The notes under the pieces: model-generated
What the model was told of the DNA's origin: nothing
Database searches by the model: none
The model's input: only the letters and a program-made list of their open reading frames with translations
Shown: positions 35,155 through 44,605 of the stretch, in pieces
How positions within the stretch are numbered: the first letter of the stretch is position 1
Layout: each line of letters starts with the position of its first letter
Assembly (NCBI GenBank): GCA_965221795.1
Contig: OZ244914.1
Coordinates: 2,356,001-2,420,000 of the forward strand
Reading direction: 5' to 3'
Length of the DNA stretch: 64,000 bases
Source of the DNA: VYFG01 sp965221795
GTDB lineage: Bacteria > Pseudomonadota > Gammaproteobacteria > Arenicellales > Poriferihabitantaceae
Made by a program: the position numbers and the translations under genes

Positions 35155-35502
35155 ATGGTGGGTTTCGGCCGTTGTCACCGTATTGTGACTCCTCGTCAAT
35201 ATCGGGATGTATTTGACAACCGGAGTCGCCATATAGGGCAGTATTTCACCATTTTCAAACGAGCCAACACGGTTGGTTTTTCCCGTCTTGGATTGGCTGT
35301 TTCACGCAAGGTTAGCAAATCGGCTGTAAAACGTAACCAAATCAAACGCGTGATCCGTGAGTCTTTCCGGCATTCCCTGGCAGTTCCGCCTCGGAAGAAG
35401 GATGGAATGGATGTCGTAGTATTGGCGAGGCCAACAGCAGCCAAAGTAGACACAAAGAGACTTCGTGGTGATTTGGATCAGCTATGGCGGTTTGTGAATT
35501 AA
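35155..35502 (+). CDS. rnpA: Ribonuclease P protein component
   Basis: Protein partner of the RNase P RNA in tRNA 5' processing. 115 residues from ATG 35155. RNA-binding motif SAVKRNQIKRVIRESFR (~57-73), preceded by RLGLAVSRKVS. The frame is open far upstream because it overlaps rpmH in another frame; that part is not family-like. Confidence 0.95.
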   Translation: MVGFGRCHRIVTPRQYRDVFDNRSRHIGQYFTIFKRANTVGFSRLGLAVSRKVSKSAVKRNQIKRVIRESFRHSLAVPPRKKDGMDVVVLARPTAAKVDTKRLRGDLDQLWRFVN

Positions 35503-35542
35503 CGGTATCGATTTGTGATTTGGCAACCGTTGTAGTGCCCAA

Positions 35543-35803
35543 ATGCAACAGATTTTGACCCTTCTGATTCGGGGCTATCGCCTCTTTTTGAGCCCGCTCC
35601 TCGGTCCGAATTGCCGCTTTTACCCGGTTTGTTCCAGCTATGCCTTGGAGGCGATTGAGGTTCATGGGGCACTGAAAGGCAGCTGGTATACGCTGCGCAG
35701 GATAGTGAAATGCCATCCGCTCCACCCAGGCGGCTACGATCCGGTTCCAGGCACCTGCTGCGATGACAGAACGACGCATGGAGTCGAGCATTCCACTTCC
35801 TGA
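35543..35803 (+). CDS. yidD: Membrane protein insertion efficiency factor YidD
   Basis: 86 residues, LLIRGYRLFLSPLLGPNCRF then YPVCSSYALEAIEVHGALKG and CHPLHPGGYDPVP, all typical. Peripheral membrane protein thought to help YidC. The tail of ~17 residues after the proline motif is not conserved. Confidence 0.95.
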   Translation: MQQILTLLIRGYRLFLSPLLGPNCRFYPVCSSYALEAIEVHGALKGSWYTLRRIVKCHPLHPGGYDPVPGTCCDDRTTHGVEHSTS

Positions 35804-35833
35804 CCGATCACTGCAACACTCGGATCTTTCCCT

Positions 35834-37522
35834 ATGGATTTTCGCCGGCTGATACTTCTTGGTTCGCTTGGTTTGGTGCTGATGATGATCTGGCAGTCGT
35901 GGATCCAGTTTCAGGGAGAATATGAATCAGAACTGTCTATCGGCCAGGACTCTCAAACGATCTCTCCAGCTGGCCTGGATGCAACCCAACGTCCGCCTGG
36001 GGACGATGTTCCGGATGCCCCTACTGAAGCGAATGTTTCGACTCCCGAGGCACCGGTCATAGAGGAACCGGTGCCGGCCTCTGGGCAACTGGTCAACGTT
36101 GAGACCGATCTCGTCCGTGCCCAAATCAGCACATGGGGCGGAGATCTTGTGCGGGTCGAACTGTTGAAGCACCCAGTGAGCGTGGAAACGCCAGATCAAC
36201 CTTTTATCCTCATGCATCGTGACGCCCCCGCCCTGTTTGTTGCTCAAAGCGGGCTCATTGGGAATGGACGTGAATTCCCTAACCATAATGTGGAATACAC
36301 CACGGATCGGTACCATGTGACCCTCGGGGGGGAAGAATCCATCCGAGTGGTACTGCACTGGGATGCTCCTGATGGTGTCCGGTACCGTAAGATCTATACG
36401 TTTTACCGGGATAGCTATCGGATTGATGTGGAGTTCGAAGTGGACAACCAAAGTCCCGAGGACTGGACGGGGTTTTTGTATGGGCAACTGAAACAAACCG
36501 AAGTGGCACAGGCCGGCTCCATGGGAATCCTTGGGGGGTTACCGAGTTACAATGGCGCGGTCACCTATACGGCGGAAGATAAATTCAATAAGGTGGATTA
36601 CGGCGAAATAGAGAAAGGGCCTCTGAATGTGGCTACTTCCCAAGGATGGGTCGCGATGATGCAACACTATTTTGTCAGTGCTTGGTTGCCTGAAGGATCG
36701 AATGGCTATCAATTTTATTCGGGAGTCAACACGAATACATCGTTACCTCAGTATCGTATTGGCTTCAAACAGACCGAACCAATCCGGATTCCAGCGAGTG
36801 CCAGGGGTACGCTTCGCAGTTCTCTTTTTATTGGCCCCAAAGAGCAAAGTCGGTTGAACGCATTGGGTGTGGAAGGGATTGTTCTAACCGTGGATTATGG
36901 TTGGCTGACCCCCGTTGCGGATCCCCTGTTCTGGCTCTTGAACAAGATTCACTCATTCGTGGGGAACTGGGGCTGGTCCATCATTCTGCTGACCGTACTG
37001 GTTAAGCTCGTCTTTTACCCATTGTCCGCAGCCAGCTACAAGTCGATGGCAAAAATGAAAAAGCTGGCCCCTCGATTGCAAACCCTCAAGGAACGGTATG
37101 GGGATGACAAGCAGAAGTTCCAGCAGGAAATGATGAAGCTGTACAAAACAGAAAAAGTGAATCCTGCTGGAGGATGCTTGCCGATTCTTGTGCAGATTCC
37201 AGTATTCATTGCCCTGTATTGGGTGCTGCTGGAGAGTGTGGAACTCCGTCAGGCCCCTTTTGCGCTTTGGATTCAAGATCTTTCCCTGCAGGATCCGTAT
37301 TATGTGCTACCACTCATCATGGGCGCATCCATGTGGGCACAACAATACCTCAACCCAGCACCGCTGGATCCGCTGCAAAAAAAGATCATGACTGCACTGC
37401 CGGTCGTATTTACCGTATTCTTCCTCTGGTTTCCGGCAGGTCTGGTACTGTACTGGGTGGTCAATAATCTGTTGTCCATTGCACAGCAATACGTCATTAC
37501 ACGAAAGTACCAAAATTCCTGA
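35834..37522 (+). CDS. yidC: Membrane protein insertase YidC
   Basis: Inserts membrane proteins with or without the Sec channel. 562 residues: first membrane span (~residues 4-22), large periplasmic beta domain (~60-340), then five membrane helices in the conserved core (NWGWSIILLTVLVKLVFYPL; PAGGCLPILVQIPVFIALYW; LVLYWVVNNLLSIAQQY), with a cytoplasmic coiled coil between. A Ser/Pro/Glu-rich linker follows the first span. Its last 44 bases overlap the only usable start of mnmE. Confidence 0.96.
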   Translation: MDFRRLILLGSLGLVLMMIWQSWIQFQGEYESELSIGQDSQTISPAGLDATQRPPGDDVPDAPTEANVSTPEAPVIEEPVPASGQLVNVETDLVRAQISTWGGDLVRVELLKHPVSVETPDQPFILMHRDAPALFVAQSGLIGNGREFPNHNVEYTTDRYHVTLGGEESIRVVLHWDAPDGVRYRKIYTFYRDSYRIDVEFEVDNQSPEDWTGFLYGQLKQTEVAQAGSMGILGGLPSYNGAVTYTAEDKFNKVDYGEIEKGPLNVATSQGWVAMMQHYFVSAWLPEGSNGYQFYSGVNTNTSLPQYRIGFKQTEPIRIPASARGTLRSSLFIGPKEQSRLNALGVEGIVLTVDYGWLTPVADPLFWLLNKIHSFVGNWGWSIILLTVLVKLVFYPLSAASYKSMAKMKKLAPRLQTLKERYGDDKQKFQQEMMKLYKTEKVNPAGGCLPILVQIPVFIALYWVLLESVELRQAPFALWIQDLSLQDPYYVLPLIMGASMWAQQYLNPAPLDPLQKKIMTALPVVFTVFFLWFPAGLVLYWVVNNLLSIAQQYVITRKYQNS

Positions 37523-38861
37523 ACAGTCGGTTGGTCCACAAGGCGAAACGATCGTAGCCCTGTCGACGCCTCCTGGCCGTGGGGGGATCGCCATTGTTCG
37601 TGTATCAGGTCCGCTGGTACCGCAGATTGCCTGTGCAGTGACCGGCAAGCGACTGGTGCCCCGGCAAGCCAGTTTCTGCCTATTCCAAGATGCGGCCGGT
37701 GACCCTATTGATCAGGGCATTGCGATCTGCTTTCCGGGTCCGCACAGCTATACTGGAGAAGATATCCTGGAACTGCAGGGCCATGGCAGCCCGGTTCTGA
37801 TGCAATTGCTGGTTCAGCGATGCCTGGAGCTGGGTGCCCGGTTGGCCCGGCCGGGGGAGTTCAGTGAGCGCGCCTTTTTGACCGGGCAACTTGACTTGGC
37901 CCAAGCGGAGGCGGTGGCGGACCTCATTGCAAGTAATACGGTAGCTGCTGCCCGTTCCGCTGTGAATGCACTCCAAGGGCAAGTATCAGAACAAGTGCAT
38001 GAGTTGGCGAATGGCTTGACAGAACTCCGGATGTATGTCGAGGCCAGCATTGATTTTCCGGAGGAAGAAATCGATTTTCTGGCCGATGAAGCAGTTGTCC
38101 AGCGCCTGGAGTCTCTTGAGGGTGCCTTTTCTGACCTGCGCCGTGGAATGCGCCGTGGGAAACTGCTGCGGGATGGACTCCGGGTAGTGCTGAGTGGTGC
38201 CCCCAATACCGGCAAGTCGAGTCTGTGGAATTGCCTGCTTCGAGAGCAACGGGCGATTGTCAGTGATATTCCAGGCACCACTCGAGATCTGCTGGAACAA
38301 TCTCTGGACTTGGATGGCCTGCCTATTGTGCTGATGGACACCGCCGGGATGCGGGAAAGTGAAGATGTTGTGGAAGCGGAAGGCATCAGGCGGGCCCAGG
38401 AAGCTCAATCAAATGCCGACTTGATCCTCGAAGTACGGGACCATCTATCGGCGGAGGGAAGGGAGCCCCCTGTTGTCGCTCCGATTACGAGTCCCGTTGT
38501 GGTGATTCATAACAAGATTGACCTGAGCGGCCATGCGCCGGGAGTAGAGGGCGACCAAGTGTTCCTTTCGGCCCTGACGGGTGTAGGGGTGGAATTTCTG
38601 ATTAATCGGATCAAGGAATTTGCCGGATATCGGGAAGCCGATGCCTGTGCTTATATTGCCCGACAGCGGCATGTTGATGCTCTGGAACAGGCCCATGGGC
38701 ATCTGTCACGTGGCATCACCCAACTGCAGAAGAGGCAAGCGGGAGAATTGCTCGCCGAAGAGTTGCGTTTGGCACAGATCGAACTGGGTGCCATTACGGG
38801 AGAAGTGACAAGCGACGATCTCCTGGGTAGAATTTTCAGTTCGTTTTGCATCGGTAAATAA
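37479..38861 (+). CDS. mnmE: tRNA-5-carboxymethylaminomethyl-2-thiouridine GTPase MnmE
   Basis: With MnmG modifies U34 of several tRNAs. 460 residues. Folate domain (TIVALSTPPGRGGIAIVRVS), G domain with SGAPNTGKSSLWNCL, VMDTAGMRES and HNKIDLS, and the C-terminal IFSSFCIGK with the catalytic Cys. Between the yidC stop and the folate domain there is no in-frame ATG, GTG or TTG. The only usable start is TTG 37479 inside yidC, so the two genes overlap by 44 bases. Confidence 0.93.
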   Translation: MHSNTSLHESTKIPEQSVGPQGETIVALSTPPGRGGIAIVRVSGPLVPQIACAVTGKRLVPRQASFCLFQDAAGDPIDQGIAICFPGPHSYTGEDILELQGHGSPVLMQLLVQRCLELGARLARPGEFSERAFLTGQLDLAQAEAVADLIASNTVAAARSAVNALQGQVSEQVHELANGLTELRMYVEASIDFPEEEIDFLADEAVVQRLESLEGAFSDLRRGMRRGKLLRDGLRVVLSGAPNTGKSSLWNCLLREQRAIVSDIPGTTRDLLEQSLDLDGLPIVLMDTAGMRESEDVVEAEGIRRAQEAQSNADLILEVRDHLSAEGREPPVVAPITSPVVVIHNKIDLSGHAPGVEGDQVFLSALTGVGVEFLINRIKEFAGYREADACAYIARQRHVDALEQAHGHLSRGITQLQKRQAGELLAEELRLAQIELGAITGEVTSDDLLGRIFSSFCIGK

Positions 38862-39217
38862 CCCTGGGATGTGGCCTTGCCTTGAATGTCAGGAGAAAGT
38901 GCCCCGGTAAAAGGGATGCCTGCCGGGTTGGCCGGGACCACTTTCCGGATTGTCCGGGAATCAGGGAAGTCCTATAATGCTCACTACGGTATCTGGATTG
39001 CCGAGCAGTTCTTGGCCTGGACCGGGCGGACGGCCCTGAGGCGTTCTGAATAAGGTCACGATCCCTTGGGTTGTCGGATTGAATGCATCGAGCGGGACTG
39101 CGAGTCTCGCTTGCCGCTCTGGAGAGGAGTAGCGTTCTTGTTTCATTTGTGGAATGTTGCCTCTTCCAGCACGCTTTCTGCCATGAATCTCAAATTGGTG
39201 CAAGAGAACCTGAAAAG
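38862..39217. other. Intergenic region between mnmE and the MotA-like gene
   Basis: No gene I can support. An imperfect inverted repeat (AAAGTGCCCCGG near 38895 and its approximate inverse near 38930) could end the yidC-mnmE transcript but has no T-run. The upstream open part of the next frame (39083-39217) does not resemble protein. Confidence 0.45.
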
Positions 39218-40246
39218 ATGATTCTGACCCACCGTATTACTGACAATCATACGCAGCGCATCCTTGTGCAGATGGCGCTGGCTGTGATTGTTCTGGTGGG
39301 GCTGGCGGTCTGGCAGCAGGATTTGTTTCGTGAAATCTATATTGATAATCAAACCAATGCCGTTGGATGGGTCATCAATGGAGGGATTGCGGTTCTTTTT
39401 CTCAGTGGTCTTTTCCAGTTGGCAATGCGGTTTTTTGAATATCGCTATCAGGAAGCGGCACTGAACCGGTTTCTGGTCAATGTTCGAAAGGATGACGATC
39501 CGCTCAAAGGAATCGAACACAAATGCATGATTGCCGAGCGGTATATGACCCTGAGCAAATTCAACCGCCAACGGGCCCCGGTTAATCACAATGCGTTGGC
39601 CGCTACTTTGCATGCCATTGAATCCAGCCGTAACAGTTTCCTCAAGTTTGTCCAGAGTGTTCTGGTACTGACCGGAGTGTTCGGAACGATTGTCTCCTTG
39701 TCCATCGCCTTGCTGGGAGCGTCCAATATCATTCAGGGTGGACTGGAAGGTGCTCAGGGAGCAGATGGTATGGGAACCATGATTTATGGCATGTCCACGG
39801 CACTCTCCACCACCATGTCGGCGATCCTGGCCTATTTGATTTTCGGTTACTTCTACATCAAGTTAACCGACACGCAGACGTATCTGATCAGTCGTGTCGA
39901 AGAGGTAACTGCGACTACATTATTGCCTCATCTCCAGTCGGCACAGGATCAGGCTGTCATGGACTCTTCGGAAACGATCCGAAGTGCCCTGAAAATCCTG
40001 CAGCATTTTGACCAGAATCAGCAAGCCTATGCTGAATCGGCGGCACAATTGCAGGCCTCCGTCCAGTCGCTGGTGGAAAATTCGCTTTCGGAAACGACGG
40101 ATACCAATGCAGAAACCAATCGTCAGGTGCTGGCACAGTTGCGGGAAATCAGCAAAATGCAAAGTGAGATGACCCATAGCAATACCCTCGCCTTCAACGA
40201 GATGATTCATCTGTTGCGTGAAGGGTTTCGCTTGACTGAAAACTGA
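39218..40246 (+). CDS. MotA/TolQ/ExbB-family proton-channel-like protein
   Basis: 342 residues. Four probable membrane helices: ~15-33 (ALAVIVLVGLAVW), ~48-70 (GWVINGGIAVLFLSGLF), ~145-170 (VQSVLVLTGVFGTIVSLSIA) and ~188-212 (STALSTTMSAILAYLIFGYF). The last two carry the GVFGT and ALSTT patterns of MotA/ExbB stator subunits. A long cytoplasmic coiled-coil tail (~230-340) with many Gln/Glu/Ser follows. ATG 39218 fits. It is three bases from a MotB-like gene, so the pair likely forms an ion-driven complex. It is shorter than ZorA, and the partner lacks an OmpA domain, so it is not plain Zorya. Confidence 0.75.
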   Translation: MILTHRITDNHTQRILVQMALAVIVLVGLAVWQQDLFREIYIDNQTNAVGWVINGGIAVLFLSGLFQLAMRFFEYRYQEAALNRFLVNVRKDDDPLKGIEHKCMIAERYMTLSKFNRQRAPVNHNALAATLHAIESSRNSFLKFVQSVLVLTGVFGTIVSLSIALLGASNIIQGGLEGAQGADGMGTMIYGMSTALSTTMSAILAYLIFGYFYIKLTDTQTYLISRVEEVTATTLLPHLQSAQDQAVMDSSETIRSALKILQHFDQNQQAYAESAAQLQASVQSLVENSLSETTDTNAETNRQVLAQLREISKMQSEMTHSNTLAFNEMIHLLREGFRLTEN

Positions 40247-40249
40247 CTC

Positions 40250-41479
40250 ATGGCCGAAAACGGCTTTATTGATCTACGGATCGGGCACGGCACTCGTGGC
40301 CCCGGAGATGACAGTGTCTGGCCATCCTTTTCTGACATTATGACGGTGGTGGTCATGATTTTCCTCATGGCCCTTGTCATTATTATGGTGCGCAACAGTG
40401 TACTGAATCGGGAGTTGTTGAATAGCATGGAGATCAATCAGGCGATTTCATCGGACAATCTGGAGTTGACCTCCGAGTTGACGGTGCTCCGCACTGATCT
40501 GCAGGCAATGGAAGAGGTATTGGACGATGCCGAATCCACCAACCGTTCGCTGAATCAGAAACTAGCCAATGAGGCGGCCAGTGCCGCAGCATTGCGCCAA
40601 ACTCAGGAAACCTTGGAGCAGGAGATCACACACCTTACCGGCCGAAGCGGCAACCTGAGCAGCAAAAACCTCGAATTGTTGGCGCTCAGGAATCGGTTGA
40701 TTCGAGAAAACCGTGCCCTCGGTGTGGACAACGCCAAACTGCGGGCAGCGAGGGAAAATCTTGCCAACCAGTTGGGCCAACAGCTGTCAGAAAACACTTC
40801 CCTATCCGTGCGATTGGAGGATTTGATCGAGGACCAAGACCGGTTGACGTCGGAAAAAACGGTTCTGGAGCAGGAGAAACGGGATCTGATTGACGATCGA
40901 AGAACCCTTAATATACTGCTTCAGAAGGCGGAGTCCATAAGCCAGTCGCTGGTGCAAGACAAACAGGACTTGGCGGCAGAAGTGGCAGGCTTAACAAGCG
41001 TACAGGGTCAGTTGCAGGGAGAAATCGAGAATCTGACACAACTCATTCGGGAGCGGGATCGGACAAACCGGGATTTACAGTCCGATGTGGAACAGCAGGG
41101 ATTGCGGTTTGCCTCCCTGCAGGAGGAATATGAAGACTTGGAGGTACGCTATCGAGGACTGATCCGTGCGGCCCGTACATCCGCCGGGAAAGACGTCGCC
41201 CAAGTGGCGTTTCGTCGCCACAACGGAGTCTACGAGTATCGCCTGACGAATCCTGGAGAATCGGAGTCCAGGGTGCTTTCCCGCGCAGAACTGGAGCGGG
41301 AGTTGACCGTGCTTCAGAACCGTTATGGACGGAACCTCTACACTCGGGTGATCATTCCCGAGGTCAGTGGGCTGTCGTACAATGAAGCATTGCAGTTCAC
41401 GAACGAGATCCTGAACCAATTTGATTACTACTACCAGCCGGTAGAGAGGGAAAACCGGAATACATCCCCGTTGGAATGA
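40250..41479 (+). CDS. MotB/ZorB-like membrane protein with long coiled coil
   Basis: 409 residues. One N-terminal membrane helix (~residues 27-48) preceded by WPSFSDIMTVVVMIF; the Asp has the position of the proton-binding Asp of MotB. Then a coiled coil of ~230 residues (~50-285) with heptads rich in Leu, Asn and Glu, and a C-terminal alpha/beta part (~300-400, EYRLTNPGESESRVLSRAEL and LYTRVIIPEVSGLSYNEALQ). No OmpA-like peptidoglycan-binding motif is seen. It follows the MotA-like gene by three bases. The protein would project the coiled coil to the periplasm if it is oriented like MotB. Confidence 0.75.
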   Translation: MAENGFIDLRIGHGTRGPGDDSVWPSFSDIMTVVVMIFLMALVIIMVRNSVLNRELLNSMEINQAISSDNLELTSELTVLRTDLQAMEEVLDDAESTNRSLNQKLANEAASAAALRQTQETLEQEITHLTGRSGNLSSKNLELLALRNRLIRENRALGVDNAKLRAARENLANQLGQQLSENTSLSVRLEDLIEDQDRLTSEKTVLEQEKRDLIDDRRTLNILLQKAESISQSLVQDKQDLAAEVAGLTSVQGQLQGEIENLTQLIRERDRTNRDLQSDVEQQGLRFASLQEEYEDLEVRYRGLIRAARTSAGKDVAQVAFRRHNGVYEYRLTNPGESESRVLSRAELERELTVLQNRYGRNLYTRVIIPEVSGLSYNEALQFTNEILNQFDYYYQPVERENRNTSPLE

Positions 41480-41677
41480 CAGCCTCCAAGCCAGTGCCGA
41501 TGTCAGGCACTGACCCCGATCTCCCGGCTGGGCCGGACGGAATCCGGCGACGGCAGGCAATGGCAGGCAAGCCATCGTCTGATATGGCAGAATACCAGAC
41601 CTGCTCCGTCGATTTCTGTCAGATGGTTGACCGGGTCGCGTTGTCCACAATCGATGACTTCCCAATATCAACTCCTC

Positions 41678-43558
41678 ATGCATTCTCGTGAACAATTCGA
41701 TGTGATCGTCGTTGGTGGCGGGCATGCCGGTGTCGAGGCGGCCTTGGCATCTGCCCGTATGGGCGCGCCCACCCTGTTGGTTACCCATAATATCGAGACG
41801 ATTGGCCAGATGTCGTGCAATCCGGCCATCGGTGGGATTGGGAAGGGACATATTGTCAAGGAGATCGACGCACTAGGAGGAGTAATGGCCCGAGCCATTG
41901 ACCGGGCAGGTATTCACTTTCGGACGCTCAACGCCCGAAAGGGACCAGCGGTTCAGGCGACCCGTGCCCAGGCAGACCGTGCCCTCTATCGCATGGAGAT
42001 CCGACATGCGGTAGAGCATCAGGCACAATTGACTTTGTTCCAGCAGCCAGTCGACGACATCCTGTTGGAACAGGGCCAAGTGCGAGGGATTCGCACCGCG
42101 ATTGGCATTGTGTTTGCGGCCCCAGCGGTAGTCCTGACTACTGGAACCTTCCTGAATGGAAAGATTCATGTTGGCCTGGATCATACTCAGGCAGGCCGAG
42201 CCGGGGATCCGCCTTCCCTTACCTTGGCGGCACGGTTGCGGGAGTTGCCGTTGGGAGTCGACCGCTTGAAGACGGGTACGCCTCCCCGAATCGATGGGAA
42301 GACTATTGATTATCAGAATCTCGAAGTCCAGCGGGGGGATGAGCCGGTGCCCATTTTTTCCTTTCTCGGCCACCCAGACGAGCACCCCCGGCAGGTACCT
42401 TGTCACATCACCCATACCAATCCTCGAACTCATGACATCATTACCCGCGGACTGGATCGCTCCCCTCTCTATGGTGGGGTAATTGAGGGCATAGGACCGC
42501 GTTATTGTCCCTCCATTGAAGATAAGGTAATCCGGTTTGCTGAGCGTGCCAGCCATCAAGTCTTCATTGAACCAGAAGGACTGAACACGACCGAAGTGTA
42601 TCCCAATGGGATTTCTACCAGCTTGCCATTTGATGTGCAGCAAGATCTAGTGCGCAGTATCCGGGGGTTTGAAGAGGCCCGCATTACCCGGCCCGGCTAT
42701 GCCATCGAGTATGACTTCTTCGACCCACGTGGCCTGAAACACAGCTTGGAAACCAAGTGCATCCAGGGCCTCTTTTTTGCTGGCCAGATCAATGGTACGA
42801 CCGGCTATGAGGAAGCAGCTGGTCAAGGTCTGATCGCCGGATTGAATGCAGCAAGAAAAGTTCGTGAGCAAGAATCTTGGTGCCCCGGGCGGGGGGAAGC
42901 CTATATTGGGGTGATGATTGATGATCTGGTGACGTTGGGTACCACCGAGCCCTACCGCATGTTTACATCCCGGGCTGAATATCGGCTACAGTTGCGGGAG
43001 GACAATGCGGACCTGCGCCTTACGGAAGAAGGTTTTCGTCTCGGGCTGGTTGATGGGGAGCGGATGAAGCGTTTTGCATCCAAGCGGGAATCGATTGAAC
43101 AGGAAAAGGCTCGATTGGCTGGAACCTGGTTACAGCCAGGCCAGGTGGGCCCGGCGGAGGAAAGAGCGGTGTTGGGTTCTGAACTGAGCCGGAGTATGAA
43201 CCTGCTGGGGTTGTTGCGTCGTCCTGGGGTGGATTACCGGTCTGTGACCGGATTGGTTGGTCTGGCAGATACCCTGTCCGATGATCAGGCGATCCGGCAA
43301 TTGGAAATTCAGGCCCGATATGAAGGGTATATCGAACGCCAGCAGGGAGAAATTGCCCGGTTACAGCGTCAGGAGAGTACTGCGATTCCCAGTAATATGG
43401 ATTACACCCGGGTACGGGGACTATCGGCCGAAGTACAGCAGAAACTGATTGAGACCTGTCCGGAAACCGTCGGCCAGGCGGCCCGCATCCCGGGTGTCAC
43501 GCCGGCGGCCCTCTCCTTGTTACTGGTTCATCTCAAAAGAATTCGGCGGGCTGCTTGA
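41678..43558 (+). CDS. mnmG: tRNA uridine-5-carboxymethylaminomethyl modification enzyme MnmG
   Basis: FAD-dependent partner of MnmE. 626 residues. FAD motif DVIVVGGGHAGVEAALASAR, then MSCNPAIGGIGKGHIVKEID, signature GTGTPPR-like region KTGTPPRIDGKTIDY, and GQINGTTGYEEAAGQGLIAG. The end PGVTPAALSLLLVHLKR is canonical. ATG 41678 matches the family; ATG 41654 in frame is possible. The genes that usually follow (rsmG, parA, parB) are not here. Confidence 0.95.
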   Translation: MHSREQFDVIVVGGGHAGVEAALASARMGAPTLLVTHNIETIGQMSCNPAIGGIGKGHIVKEIDALGGVMARAIDRAGIHFRTLNARKGPAVQATRAQADRALYRMEIRHAVEHQAQLTLFQQPVDDILLEQGQVRGIRTAIGIVFAAPAVVLTTGTFLNGKIHVGLDHTQAGRAGDPPSLTLAARLRELPLGVDRLKTGTPPRIDGKTIDYQNLEVQRGDEPVPIFSFLGHPDEHPRQVPCHITHTNPRTHDIITRGLDRSPLYGGVIEGIGPRYCPSIEDKVIRFAERASHQVFIEPEGLNTTEVYPNGISTSLPFDVQQDLVRSIRGFEEARITRPGYAIEYDFFDPRGLKHSLETKCIQGLFFAGQINGTTGYEEAAGQGLIAGLNAARKVREQESWCPGRGEAYIGVMIDDLVTLGTTEPYRMFTSRAEYRLQLREDNADLRLTEEGFRLGLVDGERMKRFASKRESIEQEKARLAGTWLQPGQVGPAEERAVLGSELSRSMNLLGLLRRPGVDYRSVTGLVGLADTLSDDQAIRQLEIQARYEGYIERQQGEIARLQRQESTAIPSNMDYTRVRGLSAEVQQKLIETCPETVGQAARIPGVTPAALSLLLVHLKRIRRAA

Positions 43559-43992
43559 AGATCCTTTTACCGGAGTGGGGATGCGCACCGTAACAAATGA
43601 AATAGGGTTTGCCCAATGTGCAATGGCAAGGGTTATGGTCAATGAAAAATGGTGCGCAGGAGGCTCAACGTTGTGGCCTTGGCGGTCTCCCCTGCCGCTC
43701 CATAACATGAGGAATCCTGAGCCATATCGGTTATCACTCTCCTTTTTTGCCGGGTGTTTGCTTTTCAGTATTTCGCCCGGACACGCCAGCGTAAAACCTG
43801 TGAGCGACTGTCAGATTGATCGTTTCCCATATAGCCTGGCAATCCGGGTCGAAACGGTGGCTTGATGATAGTGGGGTTGTTGGATCAATGGACGTACAGG
43901 TAGTGAGAATATGCAACAGCCGATGCAGGGAATCATATCCGGTATGATTTCGGGGCGGGTTCCCTGCATAGTCTGCGAGTAAACGCACGATT
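43559..43992. other. Intergenic region after mnmG with one possible small secreted protein
   Basis: Apart from the small frame at 43707-43865 I see no gene. The part 43866-43992 contains no clear promoter boxes. Confidence 0.4.
43707..43865 (+). CDS. Possible small secreted peptide
   Basis: 52-residue frame from ATG 43707. It has a signal-peptide-like start (residues 8-26, RLSLSFFAGCLLFSISPGHA) with a likely cut after HA, then a short tail with one Cys. No ribosome site is visible and no family is known, so it may be chance. Confidence 0.25.
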   Translation: MRNPEPYRLSLSFFAGCLLFSISPGHASVKPVSDCQIDRFPYSLAIRVETVA

Positions 43993-44535
43993 ATGAGATA
44001 CCAATTGAAAGTCAGTGTTCTCAGTTGTTCGACATCGGCTTCGTCGGTTAGTCGAATAGCGTCCCAGTATGTCCGTGAGATCCTCTCCGCGCTGGTGGAC
44101 TCGGTATCTTATACCGATATCGCGGAACATCCCTGTTTCCGGGTCAATGACCGGAAAATAGATGGCGTGGACGCAGGGTATACGCAATTGTATGAACAGG
44201 TAGCTGCCAATGATGCCGTACTGATCTGTTATCCAATATACTGCTACACGGTAGCCAGCACAGCCAAAGCCATCACAGAAATCCTGGGTCCCGCACTCGC
44301 CAGAAAGCCCGTGGCTACTGTAGTTGCAGCCGGCAGTCTCCGTTCTCACTTGGCCTGCGGAGATCTGATGCTGAGTATGATGTTTGAGCAGGAAACGCTT
44401 TGTTTCCCGCGATCGGTGCTGGTGACACGGGACGACATCGACGGTTCCGGGCTTTGTCAGCAGATCAATGATCGGTTGGAAAATTTGTGTCGGGACTTCT
44501 GTGATTTCAGTATCCGACTGAAGGGCTTTCGGTGA
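43993..44535 (+). CDS. NAD(P)H-dependent flavin/quinone reductase-like protein
   Basis: 180 residues with the flavodoxin-like fold of the NADPH-dependent FMN reductase family: LKVSVLSCSTSASSVSRIA at the start, and VLICYPIYCYTVASTAKAI (~76-94) at the FMN ring position. The substrate is unknown. It precedes the sulfatase by 70 bases in the same direction, so they may be co-transcribed. Confidence 0.7.
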   Translation: MRYQLKVSVLSCSTSASSVSRIASQYVREILSALVDSVSYTDIAEHPCFRVNDRKIDGVDAGYTQLYEQVAANDAVLICYPIYCYTVASTAKAITEILGPALARKPVATVVAAGSLRSHLACGDLMLSMMFEQETLCFPRSVLVTRDDIDGSGLCQQINDRLENLCRDFCDFSIRLKGFR

Positions 44536-44605
44536 TCATGCGGGCCGTCGTCCCTGAAGCCATGGGAAGGGCGGGATTGAATTCCAGTCATCCTGGAAGA
44601 TTCTC

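Noticed and set aside
39218..41479. Zorya defence system (ZorA/ZorB)
   Set aside because: The pair resembles ZorA/ZorB in its membrane parts, but the OmpA domain, the very long ZorA tail and any ZorC, ZorD or ZorE gene are absent.
41873..42643. 256-residue minus-strand frame inside mnmG
   Set aside because: Shadow of mnmG.
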